A stretch of DNA of 64,000 nucleotides. Source: Cyclina sinensis (lineage: Eukaryota > Mollusca > Bivalvia > Venerida > Veneridae). The position numbers and the translations under genes are program-made. The notes under the pieces were generated by a model, which saw only the letters and a list, made by a program, of their open reading frames with translations, had not been told where the DNA came from and did no database searches. Shown here piece after piece: positions 22,229 to 35,137 of the stretch; positions within the stretch are counted from its first letter, which is position 1, and each line of letters begins with the position of its first letter. The stretch spans positions 59,493,693 through 59,557,692 of the forward strand of contig JAAONU010000001.1 of NCBI GenBank assembly GCA_012932295.1, read 5' to 3'.

Positions 22229-24278
22229 AAGAGATGTTTGTAAAACATACATGCCCCCTTGTACCTTATTGCTAGAGGCATCCATAAAAGTATAAGAAGG
22301 TAGAAGGACAGAGATTTGTGTCAGTACAGTAAAGGGCGGATGACAGGGGCTTCTGATACCAAAAGCTATTGGCTATGGCAAGTAGATGAATCAGAGGAAC
22401 TGTAGATTATGTCAATGACACTTTGGTTATGAAATATATAAAGTTAAGTTACTGGAGAACATAAAACAGCACAGGAACTGCATTAATAGGTAGGTAGGTA
22501 GGTAGGAATTTTGAGGCAGCAAGGCCCAAGAGTTCCCTAGTTATCAATCAGAATCTGTTTTCCTCTTTATGGTTTATGGCCACCATGATCTTGGCTTTTA
22601 ACCTAGTGACCTCAAAGACAATAGCGGTCATCTCCTGAACAGACCAACTTGCCTAGCAAGTCTGAGGAGCCAATGCACAATGGTTCTCTTGTTATTGATT
22701 GACACCATTTCTGTTAATGGTCATTGTGATCTTGAACTTTGACAAAGTGACCCTAAAAGCAAATGTGTCATCTTCAGATCATAATCAACCTGCATTGCAA
22801 GTTTAAGGACCCTACGTCCAAGCATTCTCTAGTTATTCACCAAAAACTATTTTCTGTTAATGATCAGTATAACGTTGACCTTTGATGTAGTTGTAGTCCC
22901 TTAAAACTATAGAGGGGATCGACTGGCCATGACCAACTGCCTATGAAGTTTTAGGAAGCCTCGGCCTAAGCATTCTATAGTTATTGATCGGGAGTCGTTA
23001 TATTTTTCAAGGACATTGTGACATTGACCTTTGACCTCTGTGACCTTTGGTTTCTGAAAATCTTTAGAGATCATTTACTGATCATATCCAACCTAAAACC
23101 CAAGTTTGAGGAACCTGGGTGCAAGGATTCTCTAGTTATTTATCGGACAAGGTTTTACTTTTCAAGTTCACCAGTGACATTGGCCTTTGACCTAATAACC
23201 CCAAAAACTACAGGGGTCATCTACTGGCCATGATCAACCTGCCTATAAAGTTTTAGGAGCCTGGGCCCAAGCGTTCTTTAATTATTAACTGGAAACTGTT
23301 TTGCTTTTGAAGGTCACTGTGACCTTGAACTTTGACCTAGTGATACCAAAGGCAAAAAGAGTCATTTTCTGGTCATTATCAACAAGCATTGCAAGTTTTA
23401 GGACCCTAGACCCAAGCATTCTCTAGTTATTCATCAGAAACCATTTTTCAGTTAATGAACAATATGACCTTAACCTTTGATCTAGTGACCCTAAAAACTA
23501 CAGGTGTGATCTACTGGCCAGGTTTAACCTGCCTATGAAGTTTAAGGAAGCCTGGACCTAAGCATCATATATAGTTATTGACCGGAAACAATTTTGGTGA
23601 TAGGTGTTAAGGACAGGGTTAGGGACCAATTGTGATTTAGGTATGAAATTTTGAAGAAATATGATTTAAGATATGTGAAATATGGACCGATTTCATAAGA
23701 AATTTTGGACATAACTGAAACTGTCACTGTCCTGGCACCAATACCCCCATTTCAAAGGGCAATAACTCCAGATTAAAGCAAAAGAGAGTTATGGTTCTGG
23801 GCACTGCACTTCTCAATGAGATCTATTTATCTATGAAGTTATAAGTTGATAGCTCCAATACTTATTCAGTTATGCCCCGGACTAAAATTGATGGATCACT
23901 GACCCCTCACATTTGCACGATTTAACAAAGAATTACAGTTATATTTTCACCACAAACAAGTATATAACAAAAGAGCATAAGGTAATGTTGTGGGTAAAAT
24001 CTATTGTTACAAGACTTTTAAAAAAGTCATGCTGTGGATCCATGAATTTTCAAAGAGCAATACTTCCACAATTATGCAAAAGAGAGTTATGGTTCTTGGG
24101 CACTGCACTTCTCCTTTATGAGATCTATCCATCGATGAAGTTTAAGTTGATACCTTCAATAGTTTTTGATTTATTGCCTGCAGAAACAAAACCTTACAGC
24201 CGGACCGACAGACGGCCAGACAGATTGACAAGCTGATTTCAGTATACACACTTACAACTTCGTTGTGCGGGGGTATAG
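22229..24278 (+). mobile_element. Long element of ~150-bp units, ATGCCCCC type
   Basis: It opens (after GAAC) AAGAGATGTTTGTAAAACATACATGCCCCC, like 15001-15598. It has many diverged units with TAGTTATTGATCGG, GACCTTTGACCTAGTGACC, AGGGGTCATCTACTGGCCATG and CCTATGAAGTTTTAGG. From about 23750 the units change to GGGCAATAACTCCAGATTAAAG / AAAGAGAGTTATGGTTCTGG. A CGGACCGACAGACGGCCAGACAG-like tract lies near 24200, and the 3' hairpin ACAACTTCGTTGT then GCGGGGGTATAG ends it. A (TAGG)n run is at 22490-22505. No protein is encoded; the frames at 23018 and 23913 are translations of repeat units. Confidence 0.7.
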
Positions 24279-24504
24279 AAATCAGTCCAGGAAGCTGAAA
24301 GTTGGTAAAAAAACATTTTTTGTTTGTTTTCCAGGGGCCCTGTTTGTACAGGATGCTTTCTTTGTCTTGTCTTGGGTGTTTAATTATACTTCTTTGTTTT
24401 TAAATAGTTTCATTTGCACAATATTAATTTTGTTCCTTCAGTTTTTGTGCAACTTAAAATGAACTTTGAATACCCGGTGTAATGGGGTAAATTGTATAGT
24501 TAAT

Positions 24505-24840
24505 TTTTCATACTACACAAGACTAATATTCACCAACTATACCAACAACAATGTAACACAGGATTTGTGTCAGTATATAGATACAGAATACTTGCTTCCA
24601 CTACTACAAGCATGTGTGGACTAGGGACATGAGAATGTGGACTGGTGGCATAAACTTATATGGTTGGCCCCCATATAAACACTTGAGAGTCTCCAAGTCC
24701 ACTACTCTCTTCTTGTCAATTTCGGAGATTTTCAGTTCCAGAATGGCACAAAGACTGAAAGATGAAACATTTATAATTCCTCAGTGTAACAACCTGATTG
24801 TACTGAAAAAGCCTGGTAATAATTCCTGATTATTAAATTA
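24505..24840 (+). repeat. Dispersed repeat, first copy (pairs with 27680-28030)
   Basis: Shared strings with 27680-28030 include ACAAGACTAATATTCA, ATATAGATACAGAATAC, AAGCATGTG and GGCCCCCATAT/G. The copies are diverged. The small frames (24614 here, 27703 and 27791 in the other copy) come from the repeat. Confidence 0.6.
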
Positions 24841-26085
24841 TCAATTAACTGTAAGGAAGTTTACCTGCAACTCTTCAATGAAGGAGAATTGAGCCATTTC
24901 ATTCACAAACACATTTCCCAGTTAAAAATATTCTTTGTGTGCACAAGACTAAATAAGAACTCAAGACTAATTTTAAATAAGATCTGACACAATACCTTGA
25001 GAACATATACTTATTACAAGAGTTTAAGAAAATGAACTGACAGAATAATGCACCAAACTATAATATTACCAAACACTGCACAATTTAATTTCTGAAATCA
25101 TGCATGTAACATGATGTCTACTGTAAGTAATTAAGTGAAATATTCAGTTCTTTCAATGTGATTTTTTTTTCATTTAAACAGACATCTTAAAACAATGAGA
25201 TTTTATCAAAGCAATAAAAGAAAGAATATAGAAGAATTCTCTAAAATAGTCCATACTATATAAAATTACACTACTTTCAAATATAGTTGGTGTTTACTTT
25301 GGCTAATTTTCAGCCCAAATAAACTCTTGAAGGCAGCAGTGACTGGTAAACTCTTTGAAAAATTTGTTCTATTACATGATAGTATCAGTGACTTTTTGAT
25401 TTCTTGCAAAGTTTAGTCACATTTGCATCCCAATCAAACATTCTTAGCATCATGCCAGCCTCCACTGGACAGGCAGAGAGTCGTTTTAAAAATTTTATCT
25501 AGACATGCACTGAATATTCTCTTTACTCTCAATACAGTAAATGGTAATCTGATCATTTAAAGTGAAGATATTTTTAAACAGGAACTAAATTATATCATAA
25601 ATAACCTAGACAACTGCCTAATTTAAGTTTTACACAAAAGAAAATCAAAAGCAATAAAAGTGATAGCAATTCTTTCTGTTCCAAATCAAATAGATCTAGC
25701 AAATTAAAATTAAGCTCTTTTAATCACTTATCTTTTTTACAGGTTCATGAAAACTAGTATAATTCACTTCTTACACCAAAATAAGTCATAATCACAAACC
25801 TTACCAATTTAAATGCTGTGCAAGATAAGAGACTTTATATATTAAAGGTTTAACACTAACAATACCACTAGTTGAGTGGATGAAGGACTTGAATGACATG
25901 TAATGGTGGTGCTGGCTTCCATTCATGCCTAAAGGTCTGGAATCCAGTATACTCTCTTGTCAAATTCTTTTACCTGTTTTTTTCACAGATGACATTTTTT
26001 ACCTAAAGTAATGATTTTAGATCACTTATTACTATGTTAACTTCTGTTTTTAAGAAGTCCAGAAATCAGCTAAAATGAGAACACA
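24841..26085. other. AT-rich stretch, no gene seen
   Basis: No ORF above background. Positions about 25895-26085 resemble 30290-30475 (GGTGCTGGCTTCCATTCATG, AAGGTCTGGAA, TACTCTCTTGTCAAATTC, CACAGATGACATTTTTTA), a dispersed repeat that in both places leads into a decayed GGGCCATGATG element start. Confidence 0.5.
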
Positions 26086-26935
26086 AGGGCCATGATGCTC
26101 CTATATTGCTCACCTGAGTACCACGGTCATCATTGAAAACAAAATTCAAATCTGTCAGAAGTAAGACTTTTTAATCAGACAATCTAGATTTTCATTTCAA
26201 GTTTCAATGAAAGAGCCTATAAAACCAACTTTTAACCTCCCTCAATGGATCATATAGAAAAATATTTTGATGAAGTAAAGAAAAATTTGAATAACTGGAG
26301 CTTTAACTGAATGTGATTAATACTCCTGCAATACCTCCGTTTCAGAGGAAAAGGGAAAATATAAAATATGTCACACACATCTACCCTTATTCATGATCCT
26401 GTACAACATTTTAGTTACAGCCATAGTCCTAGAGATCTGGAAGTAGTTTACATCACAAGACTTTACTCAGATGGTCAGTAAAAGTGCAGAGTTTGGTGCC
26501 CATGAAAAATCCTTCACGCACATACATGTACACTTATTGGTGAACATGCACACAAAGTTTCAAATCGAAAGTCTAAGAACTGTACAAGTAGTTGGTGTAA
26601 AAAAATTTTGCTATGTTGGGCCATAAAAACCACAGAGTAGGCACTGGTGTGCATGAAAAATGCCTAATAGAGCATTGGCATGCATGAAAAACAGGTTACT
26701 CACATCTACACTTACTAGTGAAACCAAGTTTTAAATCAATTGTCCTAGAACTGAGGAAGTCGTTTGCTCAAGATTTTGCTAAGACGGTCAGTAAAACAAC
26801 AGAGTGGGAATTGGCACCAATCGAAAATGCTTCAGGCACATCTACACTTATTGGTAAACATGAAATGTCACTAAGTATCAAACTAATAGTCCATAAAATT
26901 TAAATGTAGTGCATGTCAAATGATTCTGCTGACTG
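26086..26935 (+). mobile_element. Decayed GGGCCATGATG-family element
   Basis: A degenerate 5' end (AAGGGCCATGATGCTCC, then TTGCTCACCTGAGTACC) is followed by eroded units with GTCAGTAAAA, CATGAAAAATGC and CACATCTACACTTATTGGT. No 3' hairpin was found. Confidence 0.5.
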
Positions 26936-27679
26936 ACTGCCTGAATTAATTGGTTATATCATGGTACATATATTTTCAACTGTCAAAGACAATACAGTAT
27001 TCAAGTGAAACATTTATCATTTTTACAGACTAAAAATATCTTAGTTTCATACCTCTTTCTGGATAATAAAATGACCATCCATTTGATCTTGCTTTATAGA
27101 CTGTATGACACTGGTTGAGTTAAAAAAGTTTTGAAAATAAGACCAAATTCACAAATGTAATAGATGACTGAAATAAATGTGTGGAAATTTTTCATTTAGC
27201 CATGTGCTTTAAAATCTTAGAGTGGCATTTACAGCTTACAGAAATAAAGGCATTTGCTTTCTGTCCAAAGTTTGAATCATAGCCACTACCATTAGCACAA
27301 TATATCTCCATAATTTCCGTTCATTTTTTGCGTTAATTATGTCTTATTAATCACTGAACATGCAATTGTTGCATTTAAACAAACTGTCTTCAAAATCATT
27401 TAAACTCACAAGACTGTATCTTGTTCAATTCAGTTTCACAAGGTATTATTTTAAAGCAAATCACTGGATTTTCCAGACCTTATAAATAGAAACGGTTATT
27501 CTAAATTAAGAAATTTATTAATAAAGACAAATTTTAAAGAGTGCAAACAAATTCATAAACAATAAAATTATCTGGATGTCTTTCACATTCTCAACAAACT
27601 TAATTTTAGAAAAATATATTTTGACATTTTGTGCCAGATTATTTTTTTTTCTTTAGTTTATTAAAGTTAAATTAATTGT
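26936..27679. other. AT-rich stretch, no gene seen
   Basis: No ORF, tandem repeat or element terminus recognised. Confidence 0.5.
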
Positions 27680-28030
27680 TTCATACTATACAAGACTAAT
27701 ATTCAGTAACTATACCAGCTAAAATGTAACAAAGGATTTTTGGCGATATATAGATACAGAATACATCTCTTCATCACTGTAAGCATGTGAATGGAGGCAA
27801 TAAAGGGGAGACTGTTGGTCTTGTACAGGTGGCCCCCATGTCTGTGTAGACTGGTACAGGTGGCCCCTCCCTGTCTATATGGACTGGTGGTTATCACTTG
27901 TACAGGTGGCCCTCATGTCTGCCCTGGAAGGTCTACCAGTACATGCTGCTTTTGTCAAATTAATTTCCTGAGATTTTTCTTAATCCATACTCTCTTTATG
28001 AAAGAGCAAATTACTGACCACTAATTGTTA
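27680..28030 (+). repeat. Dispersed repeat, second copy, with short GGTGGCCC repeats
   Basis: It pairs with 24505-24840. Positions 27820-27915 contain three near-tandem copies of a TGTACAGGTGGCCC(C)-type motif; that is why overlapping frames appear on both strands. Confidence 0.6.
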
Positions 28031-28289
28031 ATTATTATAAGGTCATCTCATTGAATAAGAATTATTGAAATATAACTAAGATATTAACCTGAAAACATGA
28101 TGAAATATTTCATTGGTATGAAATGAAAATGTCATGTTTGATAATGATCAACATTTTCTTAACATCTGATACCTTAATATGCATGTTTCATCCCTTCATT
28201 CAGGGAAGTAATTGCTGCATTGTGTAGAGCTTAATGTGACTTAGAAATACACAGGAAACATTGACACAAGTTTATTCATGGATCCAAAG

Positions 28290-28413
28290 CACAACAAAAG
28301 GTTTTTTACCCACAAACATTACCAGATGCTCTTGATATATACTTGTTTGTGGTGAAAATACAACTGCACTTCTTTGTTTAATCACGCAAAAGTGAGGGGT
28401 CAGTGATCCATCA
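28290..28413 (-). repeat. Reversed fragment of the 22229-24278 element
   Basis: Read on the minus strand it matches about 23885-24000 (GATGGATCACTGACCCCTCA, ACAAAGAA-T-CAGTT, TTTTCACCACAAACAAGTAT). The fragment resumes beyond the SINE near 28725. Confidence 0.65.
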
Positions 28414-28423
28414 ATAGATACAC

Positions 28424-28714
28424 TTATCTATCTGAGATTATTTGTTGTCGGTACCGGTTGCCCATATGACCGACGCCACCTGAAGAGATTAGTTAATTTA
28501 TGTTGTCGGGGTAGTGCAAGATACAGAAAGCATCTCATTCCACAGACACCCCTGGTTCTTTTGTATGCTCAGTGTATAGCACTGATACATGGAGCCTCAG
28601 TTTAACGTCTCATCCGAAAGACTATTAGTAATGTTAGTGCAGGAGCGGGGGATCGAATTCCAGACCCCTAGTTTAACAGTCCAGCGCGTTACCAATGGAC
28701 CACAACCGCTCCTG
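28424..28714 (-). mobile_element. tRNA-derived SINE with 10-bp target duplication
   Basis: The 291-bp insert is flanked by perfect direct repeats ATAGATACAC (28414-28423 and 28715-28724). On the minus strand its head reads GGAGCGGTTGTGGTCCATTGG, then GCGC TGGA CTGTTAA, then a B-box-like GGAATTCGATCCCCC, resembling a tRNA with a CTGTTAA anticodon loop (Asn-like). The body contains GTCTTTCGGATGAGACGT, a motif I recall from SINE bodies of molluscs, though I cannot verify the family here. It sits in a reversed fragment of the 22229-24278 family. The frame 28589-28789 is a read-through of this SINE. Confidence 0.75.
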
Positions 28715-28724
28715 ATAGATACAC

Positions 28725-29361
28725 CACCCTTCCAGTTATCTATTATCCCTGACAATCATTACTGCATGTGCCACCAATTAACAACTTGATCTTTGTAAAT
28801 GTGTTAAATTTAGCACTGTTTAATGGTCGGAGAAATAAATGATATATGGCCCTTCCAATTACTTTTAATCCAGGACAATCATTATTTTATAAATAAACCA
28901 GTTGTAATGGATTCTTATTCACAGATAGTCTACAGATATATAAATATTCTGTATGTATGACATTACAAATATTTAACACGTTCACGTCTTCAAAATCTTC
29001 TATAGTGACGTGATGCTGTGCATCAATGTTTTTCTTGTTTCCAGTATGGCACAAGGGTTTAAATTGAAAAGGCCTTCTTCAAGTTAAATTCTGCACTTTA
29101 ACAATCTTGTTTCACTAAAATAGCTTGTGGTGAACTCACATTCAACAATATATAACAGAATGACTGAGGCCTTTGAGAGAAAGAGAACTTATAAGCTCAG
29201 CACATTATCAGAAAGCCTATCACCTGAAAGGTCATAGGATTGATCCCACTGGTAAGTTTCTGTACTAAATGGTGCTCACCATTTTCAATAAAGACACATA
29301 ACCACATCTACCGGTATATATGATCATATACTTCTATTAACTATATTACAGTTTTATATGC
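28725..29361. other. No gene seen
   Basis: It contains diverged repeat-unit fragments (CCAGTTATCTATTATCCCTGACAATCATTA twice in degenerate form, 28735 and 28855) and AT-rich DNA. Confidence 0.45.
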
Positions 29362-30110
29362 TTTTTATGCCCCCAAAGGGAGGCATATAGTAAACGCACT
29401 GTCTGTCCGTCAGTCCGTCTGTCCTGTAAAATCTTCTCCACTATTCATCTCCAAAACAGCTTGGAGGATTTCATTGAAACTTCACAGAAATGTTTGTCAC
29501 CAAGCCTTGTTGTGCATATCATCAGGAGTTTCAGCTCATATTATTTTTGGCAGAGTTATGGGCACTTAGTCATTTTTTACTTTAACTTCTATATTAAAAT
29601 CCTGTCCACACTTTATCTCCAAAACCACTGGAAGATTTCAATATAACTAAACAGGAATGTTTGTCACCAAACCTAGCTGTGCATATCATCAGGAGTTTCT
29701 GGTCGGATTATTTTTGGCAGAGTTATGGGCCCTTAGTCATTTTTTACTATATTTTCTACATTTAAATCTTGTCCAAGCTACATCTCCAAAACCACTTTGG
29801 GGATTTTATTGAAACCAGAATGTTTGTCATCAAGCCTTGTTATATATAAAACATCAGTAGGTGTTGGGAATGAAACAATATTGTACGTATTCAAGGTCAG
29901 ACTCACAGCTTTCTATTTGAATAATTATGTCTTCAACCTTCAGATAAGAACCTGAAGCAGAAAAACATTACTTTACCATTTACCTTCTGTTCATGCTCTA
30001 TTTTTTGTCTGATCTCTTTTCCACAGGAATATTCAAATATATATTTACACCAGTTTCATTTCAAAGCTACATTTCTGGGGCATATGTCAATTTCCAGTGA
30101 CAGCTCTTGT
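29362..30110 (-). mobile_element. Minus-strand CTGTCACTGG-type element
   Basis: On the minus strand it starts AACAAGAGCTGTCACTGGAAATTGACATATGCCCC (like 41607). It has units with CATAACTCTGCCAAAAATAATC, CTGATGATATGCACA and AAATC-TCCA-GTGGTTTTGGAGAT, a GACAGACGGACTGACGGACAGACAG tract, and a 3' hairpin ATATGCCTCCCTTTGGGGGCATA at 29366-29388. The frame 29461-29646 is repeat-derived. Confidence 0.75.
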
Positions 30111-30215
30111 TTGTCCCTTCTTCAGGTGAAAGGGAGAGAAACTGCTGCAAACACCACTTTTAAGTCAAAGATATTCTGAAACTTACATCAGAAGCTATAG
30201 AGGCCTAACTGAAAA

Positions 30216-30835
30216 GGAACGGGAAAGTTGTTGCTGCCATAATTTAAAATTAAACATTACAAAGCATTTTGATGATTAAACATAGTATTGAGAATGGTGG
30301 CACTGGCTCCAATTCATGCTTGAAGGTCTGGAAACCAGTAATACTCTCTTGTCAAATTCGTTTACCTTTTTTCACAGATGACATTTTTTAACAATAGTAA
30401 GGAGCTTAAGATAACTGATCACTAAGTTTACTTCTGTTTTTATAGCATCAAGAAATCAATGAGGGCCATGATGGTCCCCTATTGCCCACCTGTGTACCAT
30501 GGTCTTCATTAAAAATAATGGTCAAATCTGTCATAAAAAGCAGTTCAAGAGATACAGAGTGAGAAAAAAAGTCCCCAAAAGCCTTTACCTTTGTTAAAAA
30601 CCTAAGAAGTTTATCCAGGAACAGGAAAGTTGCTGCTGCCATAATTTAAAATTAAACATTACTAAGCATTTTGATGATTAAACATAGTATTGAGAATGGT
30701 GGCACTGGCTTCAATTCATGCTTAAAGGTCTGGAAACCAGTGGTCAAATATGTCATAAAAAAGCAGTTCAAGAGGTAGTGAGAAAAAAGTCCCAAAAAGC
30801 CTTTACCTTTGTTAAAAACCTGGAAAGTTTATGCT
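30216..30835 (+). repeat. Direct duplication (30216-30345 / 30618-30745 and 30530-30612 / 30750-30830)
   Basis: GGAA-GGAAAGTTG-TGCTGCCATAATTTAAAATTAAACATTA, TTTTGATGATTAAACATAGT and GGTGGCACTGGCT-CAATTCATGCTT occur twice, as do GTCATAAAAAGCAGTTCAAG and CCTTTACCTTTGTTAAAAAC. Between them a degenerate GAGGGCCATGATGGTCCCC (30461) marks another decayed element start. Confidence 0.75.
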
Positions 30836-32289
30836 CTTGACATCAAGAATGTAGGAACCAGTCAGTTATGAGATAATAGTCGCACTTTTTTCACTGTGAC
30901 AGAGTGACCTTTTCAAGTTTTTAAGATTTGCTTGGCTTCAACACAAGATTCTTGCGCAAGGACACACATCTGATATCAATGCATGCTGGGTAGGTTCAAA
31001 ACTAATAACTACCAAACCATACATAAATGTCTCTTACTACTCAACTAGACTAGCAGAACATTAGGTACCACCTTGGATCATCCAAAACATTACAAATGCA
31101 TAACTTTCACCTTTGATATATAATATAATTTAATTTTATGACCAAAGGCAAATAAAAAGCTTAGCATAAAAATAAAATGGAAGTATTGTTTCTTGCAGGG
31201 TTCTAGACAGGTTTAGTACTTTTTTATTCCTACTATTCTAAAAGCTACTGATCACAGACAATTTTGAAACTGGTTTTTTTTTGCCAGATTCTTTATAAGT
31301 CATGCTGAGATATGCCAAGTGTAGTTAAAATATTTAAAGACTTTGTGAGCCTAAACAAGAGAAACCCAAATTAACCTTCATTATGGTAAATTTGTATAAT
31401 GAACATGTCTATCATTCTGTTTTGACAAACCTGATGCAATATGATTTACAGAGTTATTAACTTATAACTTACTGTATGGAAGTCCAGATCATGCTGAGAC
31501 TGAAAGGTAGCTATGGCAGACTTATTTTGATCTATATCTTTTACAAAGACAGAAAACAATTGCTGACTTCAGAGTTTAGGATAACTATGCTAGACATTGG
31601 ATTATACAACTTTTAGACCCCTGGAATCCTCTTTAAGTCAATCTGTCAATATTCTTTCATGAAGAGTCAGACTCTGGTATTTAACGGGCTAACACAAAGT
31701 TCCAAGTTTGTTCAACAAAACCTGCAATTATTCCTACCTGAATAAAATGAGCTTGACCTGAATCACCCTCAATAGGTCTCTATGTCTTCAAATCTATTTT
31801 AAAATATTTTGACTGGTTTTTATAAAGCACCGCTCAAAATGTCTAACAAAAGCAAATTACCAGGTAACATTTTTTGTGGGTGCAACTGGTGTGCTTGTTA
31901 AGAGTGTGATTAGTATTTGCATTTTTTCATGCTGACACCATAATTTATGGCATGTGTACTTGGAGCACCTGATGCCAGCATTTTGCAGTAAAAATGCCTA
32001 TTTTACAATGTTACTTATCATATACTTCAAAGTTACTTTTATTCAATCCTCTGCTAGGAAAATTTGTTCCAAATGCTATCAAATTAGAGACAATCGGTGA
32101 GGAAAAAACTTCTAAAGATTGGAATGTTTTTCCTTAAAGTAGTAATATTAGCCCGCACATATTGTACCGGTAAATGCAATTGAATACAATGTACATGTAT
32201 TGTTCCTAAATTAAATTTGCATCATTATTATATTCCTAACAAACAAAGACATCACTGAAAAACATAATATTTAATCCTACTGCAAAAAA
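30836..32289. other. AT-rich stretch, no gene seen
   Basis: No ORF with family features, tandem repeat or element terminus recognised on either strand. Confidence 0.5.
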
Positions 32290-32922
32290 AACCAAACAAT
32301 CCTAGTGAAAAAGAAACTATCTTGGTAGACTTTCACCAGACACTGCTACATACACAATTTCTGAAGTCGCAGTCTTATGATTTCTGACAAGATTTTCAAA
32401 AAGTTTGTCTATATAAGTCTAGATAAAACATCTGGGAATTTCCCAGGGTAAAGCAAAAATGACCCCATGAGCAAAGTTTAAACAACCTTGGTAGAGGTTT
32501 CATGCGAGATTTAAGAGGTCTGTGTTTTGTGGTTTCAGTCAAGAAGAGTTTTAAAGATTTTCTTCCATAATTCTTAGAAAAGTAAAACCTGTGATCCCTA
32601 GAATAGGGCAAACTATGACCCCAGGCATATAATTTGACAAATCTTAGGGCTGTATGGTTTTAGGCAAGGAGATTTTTAAAGGTTTACATTTAAGTTACCA
32701 TAGCAACCACAGTTCTGCATGAAATGGATTTCTTTGAACAACTTTTGTAGACTTCATGCAAGAAACATTCCTGCTAACTCTCATTAACACTGACTAAGTC
32801 CAGCGGTTAAGAAGATATTGTTTAAAGCAATAGTTTACAATGGACATCCCATGATATATGATGAACGCTAGATTAGATCAGAAAAACTCACCATGTGCAC
32901 ACAGTGCTCAGAGGAGCTAAAA
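32290..32922 (+). mobile_element. Decayed AAGAGGGCC-family element, 3' part
   Basis: Eroded GC-core units (GGGAATTTCCCAGGGTAAAGC, ATGACCCCA-GAGC, GTTTCAGTCAAGAAGA) lead to a degenerate 3' hairpin CTCACCATGTGCACACAGTGCTCAGAGGAGCT at about 32888-32919. The 5' end is lost. Confidence 0.6.
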
Positions 32923-35137
32923 CAAGTCAGTTCAGAACTGAAAATATAAGCCATATATTTCATTTATGCTAAAGATTCTTGCTAAATCTTTCATAAAAAC
33001 CAAACCAGAGTATCTATGAGAATTCATTGATAATGCTTTTTAAGATCTTGTGTCTGAATTTTGCCAGAGAATGCATTAATGTTTTCAGTTCAAAATTAAC
33101 CCTAAAGATTTTGTTAAGTATCAAACTAACATTTGGAACAGGCAAGTCTTCATTATGCAAGCAAATCTTTCAGGTAACAATTTAGTGGCAGAACTTCAAA
33201 AACAAAACAAAATATTACTAATTTAACTTACCACTGTAAATCATCCTATCACAAAATTCTATATCTAAGGCCACAAAATAAACTTCATTATATTAAAACT
33301 CCAAATTAATCATGAAAATTAAAGTAACACAGGAGAAAAAATTACACAACCAACAGAGCAATAACTAAGAGATCCAGAAACATAGGGATGTCAAGTACTA
33401 CGAAAGGGGGAATGTATTCATTTACATCAGTGTGAAACTTAGGGATGTCAAGTACTACGAAACGGGGAATGTATTCATTTACATCAGTGTGAATATTTGC
33501 AGCAATTTTCTTGGAAATTGTACAACAACTGATCCCCGTCTTACAACAGTCTATTTTTGTCAGTAATTCAAATTGTTACTGTCTTACACTGCTGCAGAAA
33601 CAGTTGTGTAATATTGTTACTACTGCCAATAACCATTTAACATTGCATTTTTATAGGCTGATGTACCAACTGACTTTTCTTACAAAAATACACTTTTCTT
33701 TGCAGTCAAAAACAGCAGCATAAAATTCCTATTGTCTACTAAATTAGGTCAGCTTTTGAGACACACAATGAAAGCACTGGGTCTTAGTACCTCGGGATTA
33801 TAGAAAACAATGTAAACTACTTAACATCTCAATAAAATAAAAAGGAATAAATAAATAGGGAGGGAATGTCTGTTCCTTTCTTAACATTAAGCAAACTGAA
33901 TCGAAGCTATGTGTGGTGAAAAAGTGTTATCAACCTTTTTTATTTACAGCACTTAGAATTATTTCACTTAACCCCTTGAAATACTGGCACAAATTCATTG
34001 GATAATGAATAAGAAAAAGTTGAAGTTCTGCACAAATACAGTTCACACAGATATGTAATAAAAACAATTCAGTGGTTAATTTTAGCATATAAAAAAACAC
34101 TTCATTACTTACAGGCATTTCCTGATCACCCAAAATATGAAAAAATACAAAAAGTATATGAAAAAAAGAATCAATCTTTAGGTAATAAAATGCATAATAA
34201 ATCACTTCTGAAAAAATGAAATCTATCCAACTCCCATGAGAAAAACTACAGCTTAGAGCAAGAAACAGTAATAAATATTTCTACAGGAATGTTCCTCAAT
34301 ACATAGTCTGTCATCATTAATTAATGCATTTACCTATCATCCTGGGAAAAATGCAACATTATACCTCTCCCTCCCATACAAGAATCTGCCTGACTTTTCT
34401 TTCATTCCTTCATGAGGCAATTTCAAGCTTTTATCATGTTTTTCAATTCCATTTTTCCATTGTTTTTAGCAGAAAAAGATACCTTCATTAAATCTTTAAA
34501 CATATTTTTATGTTACAGGTAACTTATTCAAAACCTTAGAAAAAATGCAATAAACACAAAACATCTTTTTTCTCTATTTCTACAGAGACTTACTATTTGA
34601 CAAAAATTCCTTAGGTTCGAGTTATGGAATTCAAGATGAACAACTCTGTTACTGACTGTTGTCAAGTATTTATTATGTTGTCCCCCTTTACTGAAAGTAA
34701 AATACAGGCAATAGTCTGTCAAAGGATAACTGGCATATTAAGTTCTCTCCCTGTCTCCACGAGAATTAGATACTGAACAATGACAAAGTTGTATCTTCCC
34801 CTGTGTTATGATTATTATTCCAATTCTGATCATTATTATTATTGAGAAACTACATATTTTGTTTTTATAATTTATGTTTCCAGGCATGCTGCAAAACCCT
34901 ATATGAACAAATTATGTGAACACAATATTTCTACAGCTCAAACTGCAGTTCTAAATTACATTATCAAGTCAATGCCACTCAATACATATCATTCAAGATA
35001 TGCCAGCACCACAGTATTCACTTATTGCTTAAAACATATCCATGTTAAAGTGATACACAAATCAAGACTTTAAGATTTTCAATTTACAGCTCTTGGTGAG
35101 TGCATCCAGGAGTTCTGACTAGAATTTACAATTAAAC
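32923..35137. other. AT-rich stretch with one short tandem duplication, no gene seen
   Basis: Frames at 33511, 33930 and 34528 are short, AT-rich and without family features. The only structure I see is the duplication at 33382-33493. Confidence 0.5.
33382..33493 (+). repeat. Two tandem copies of a ~56-bp unit
   Basis: TAGGGATGTCAAGTACTACG, AAxGGGGAATGTATTCATTT and ACATCAGTGTGAA occur twice back to back with two or three differences. Confidence 0.9.
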
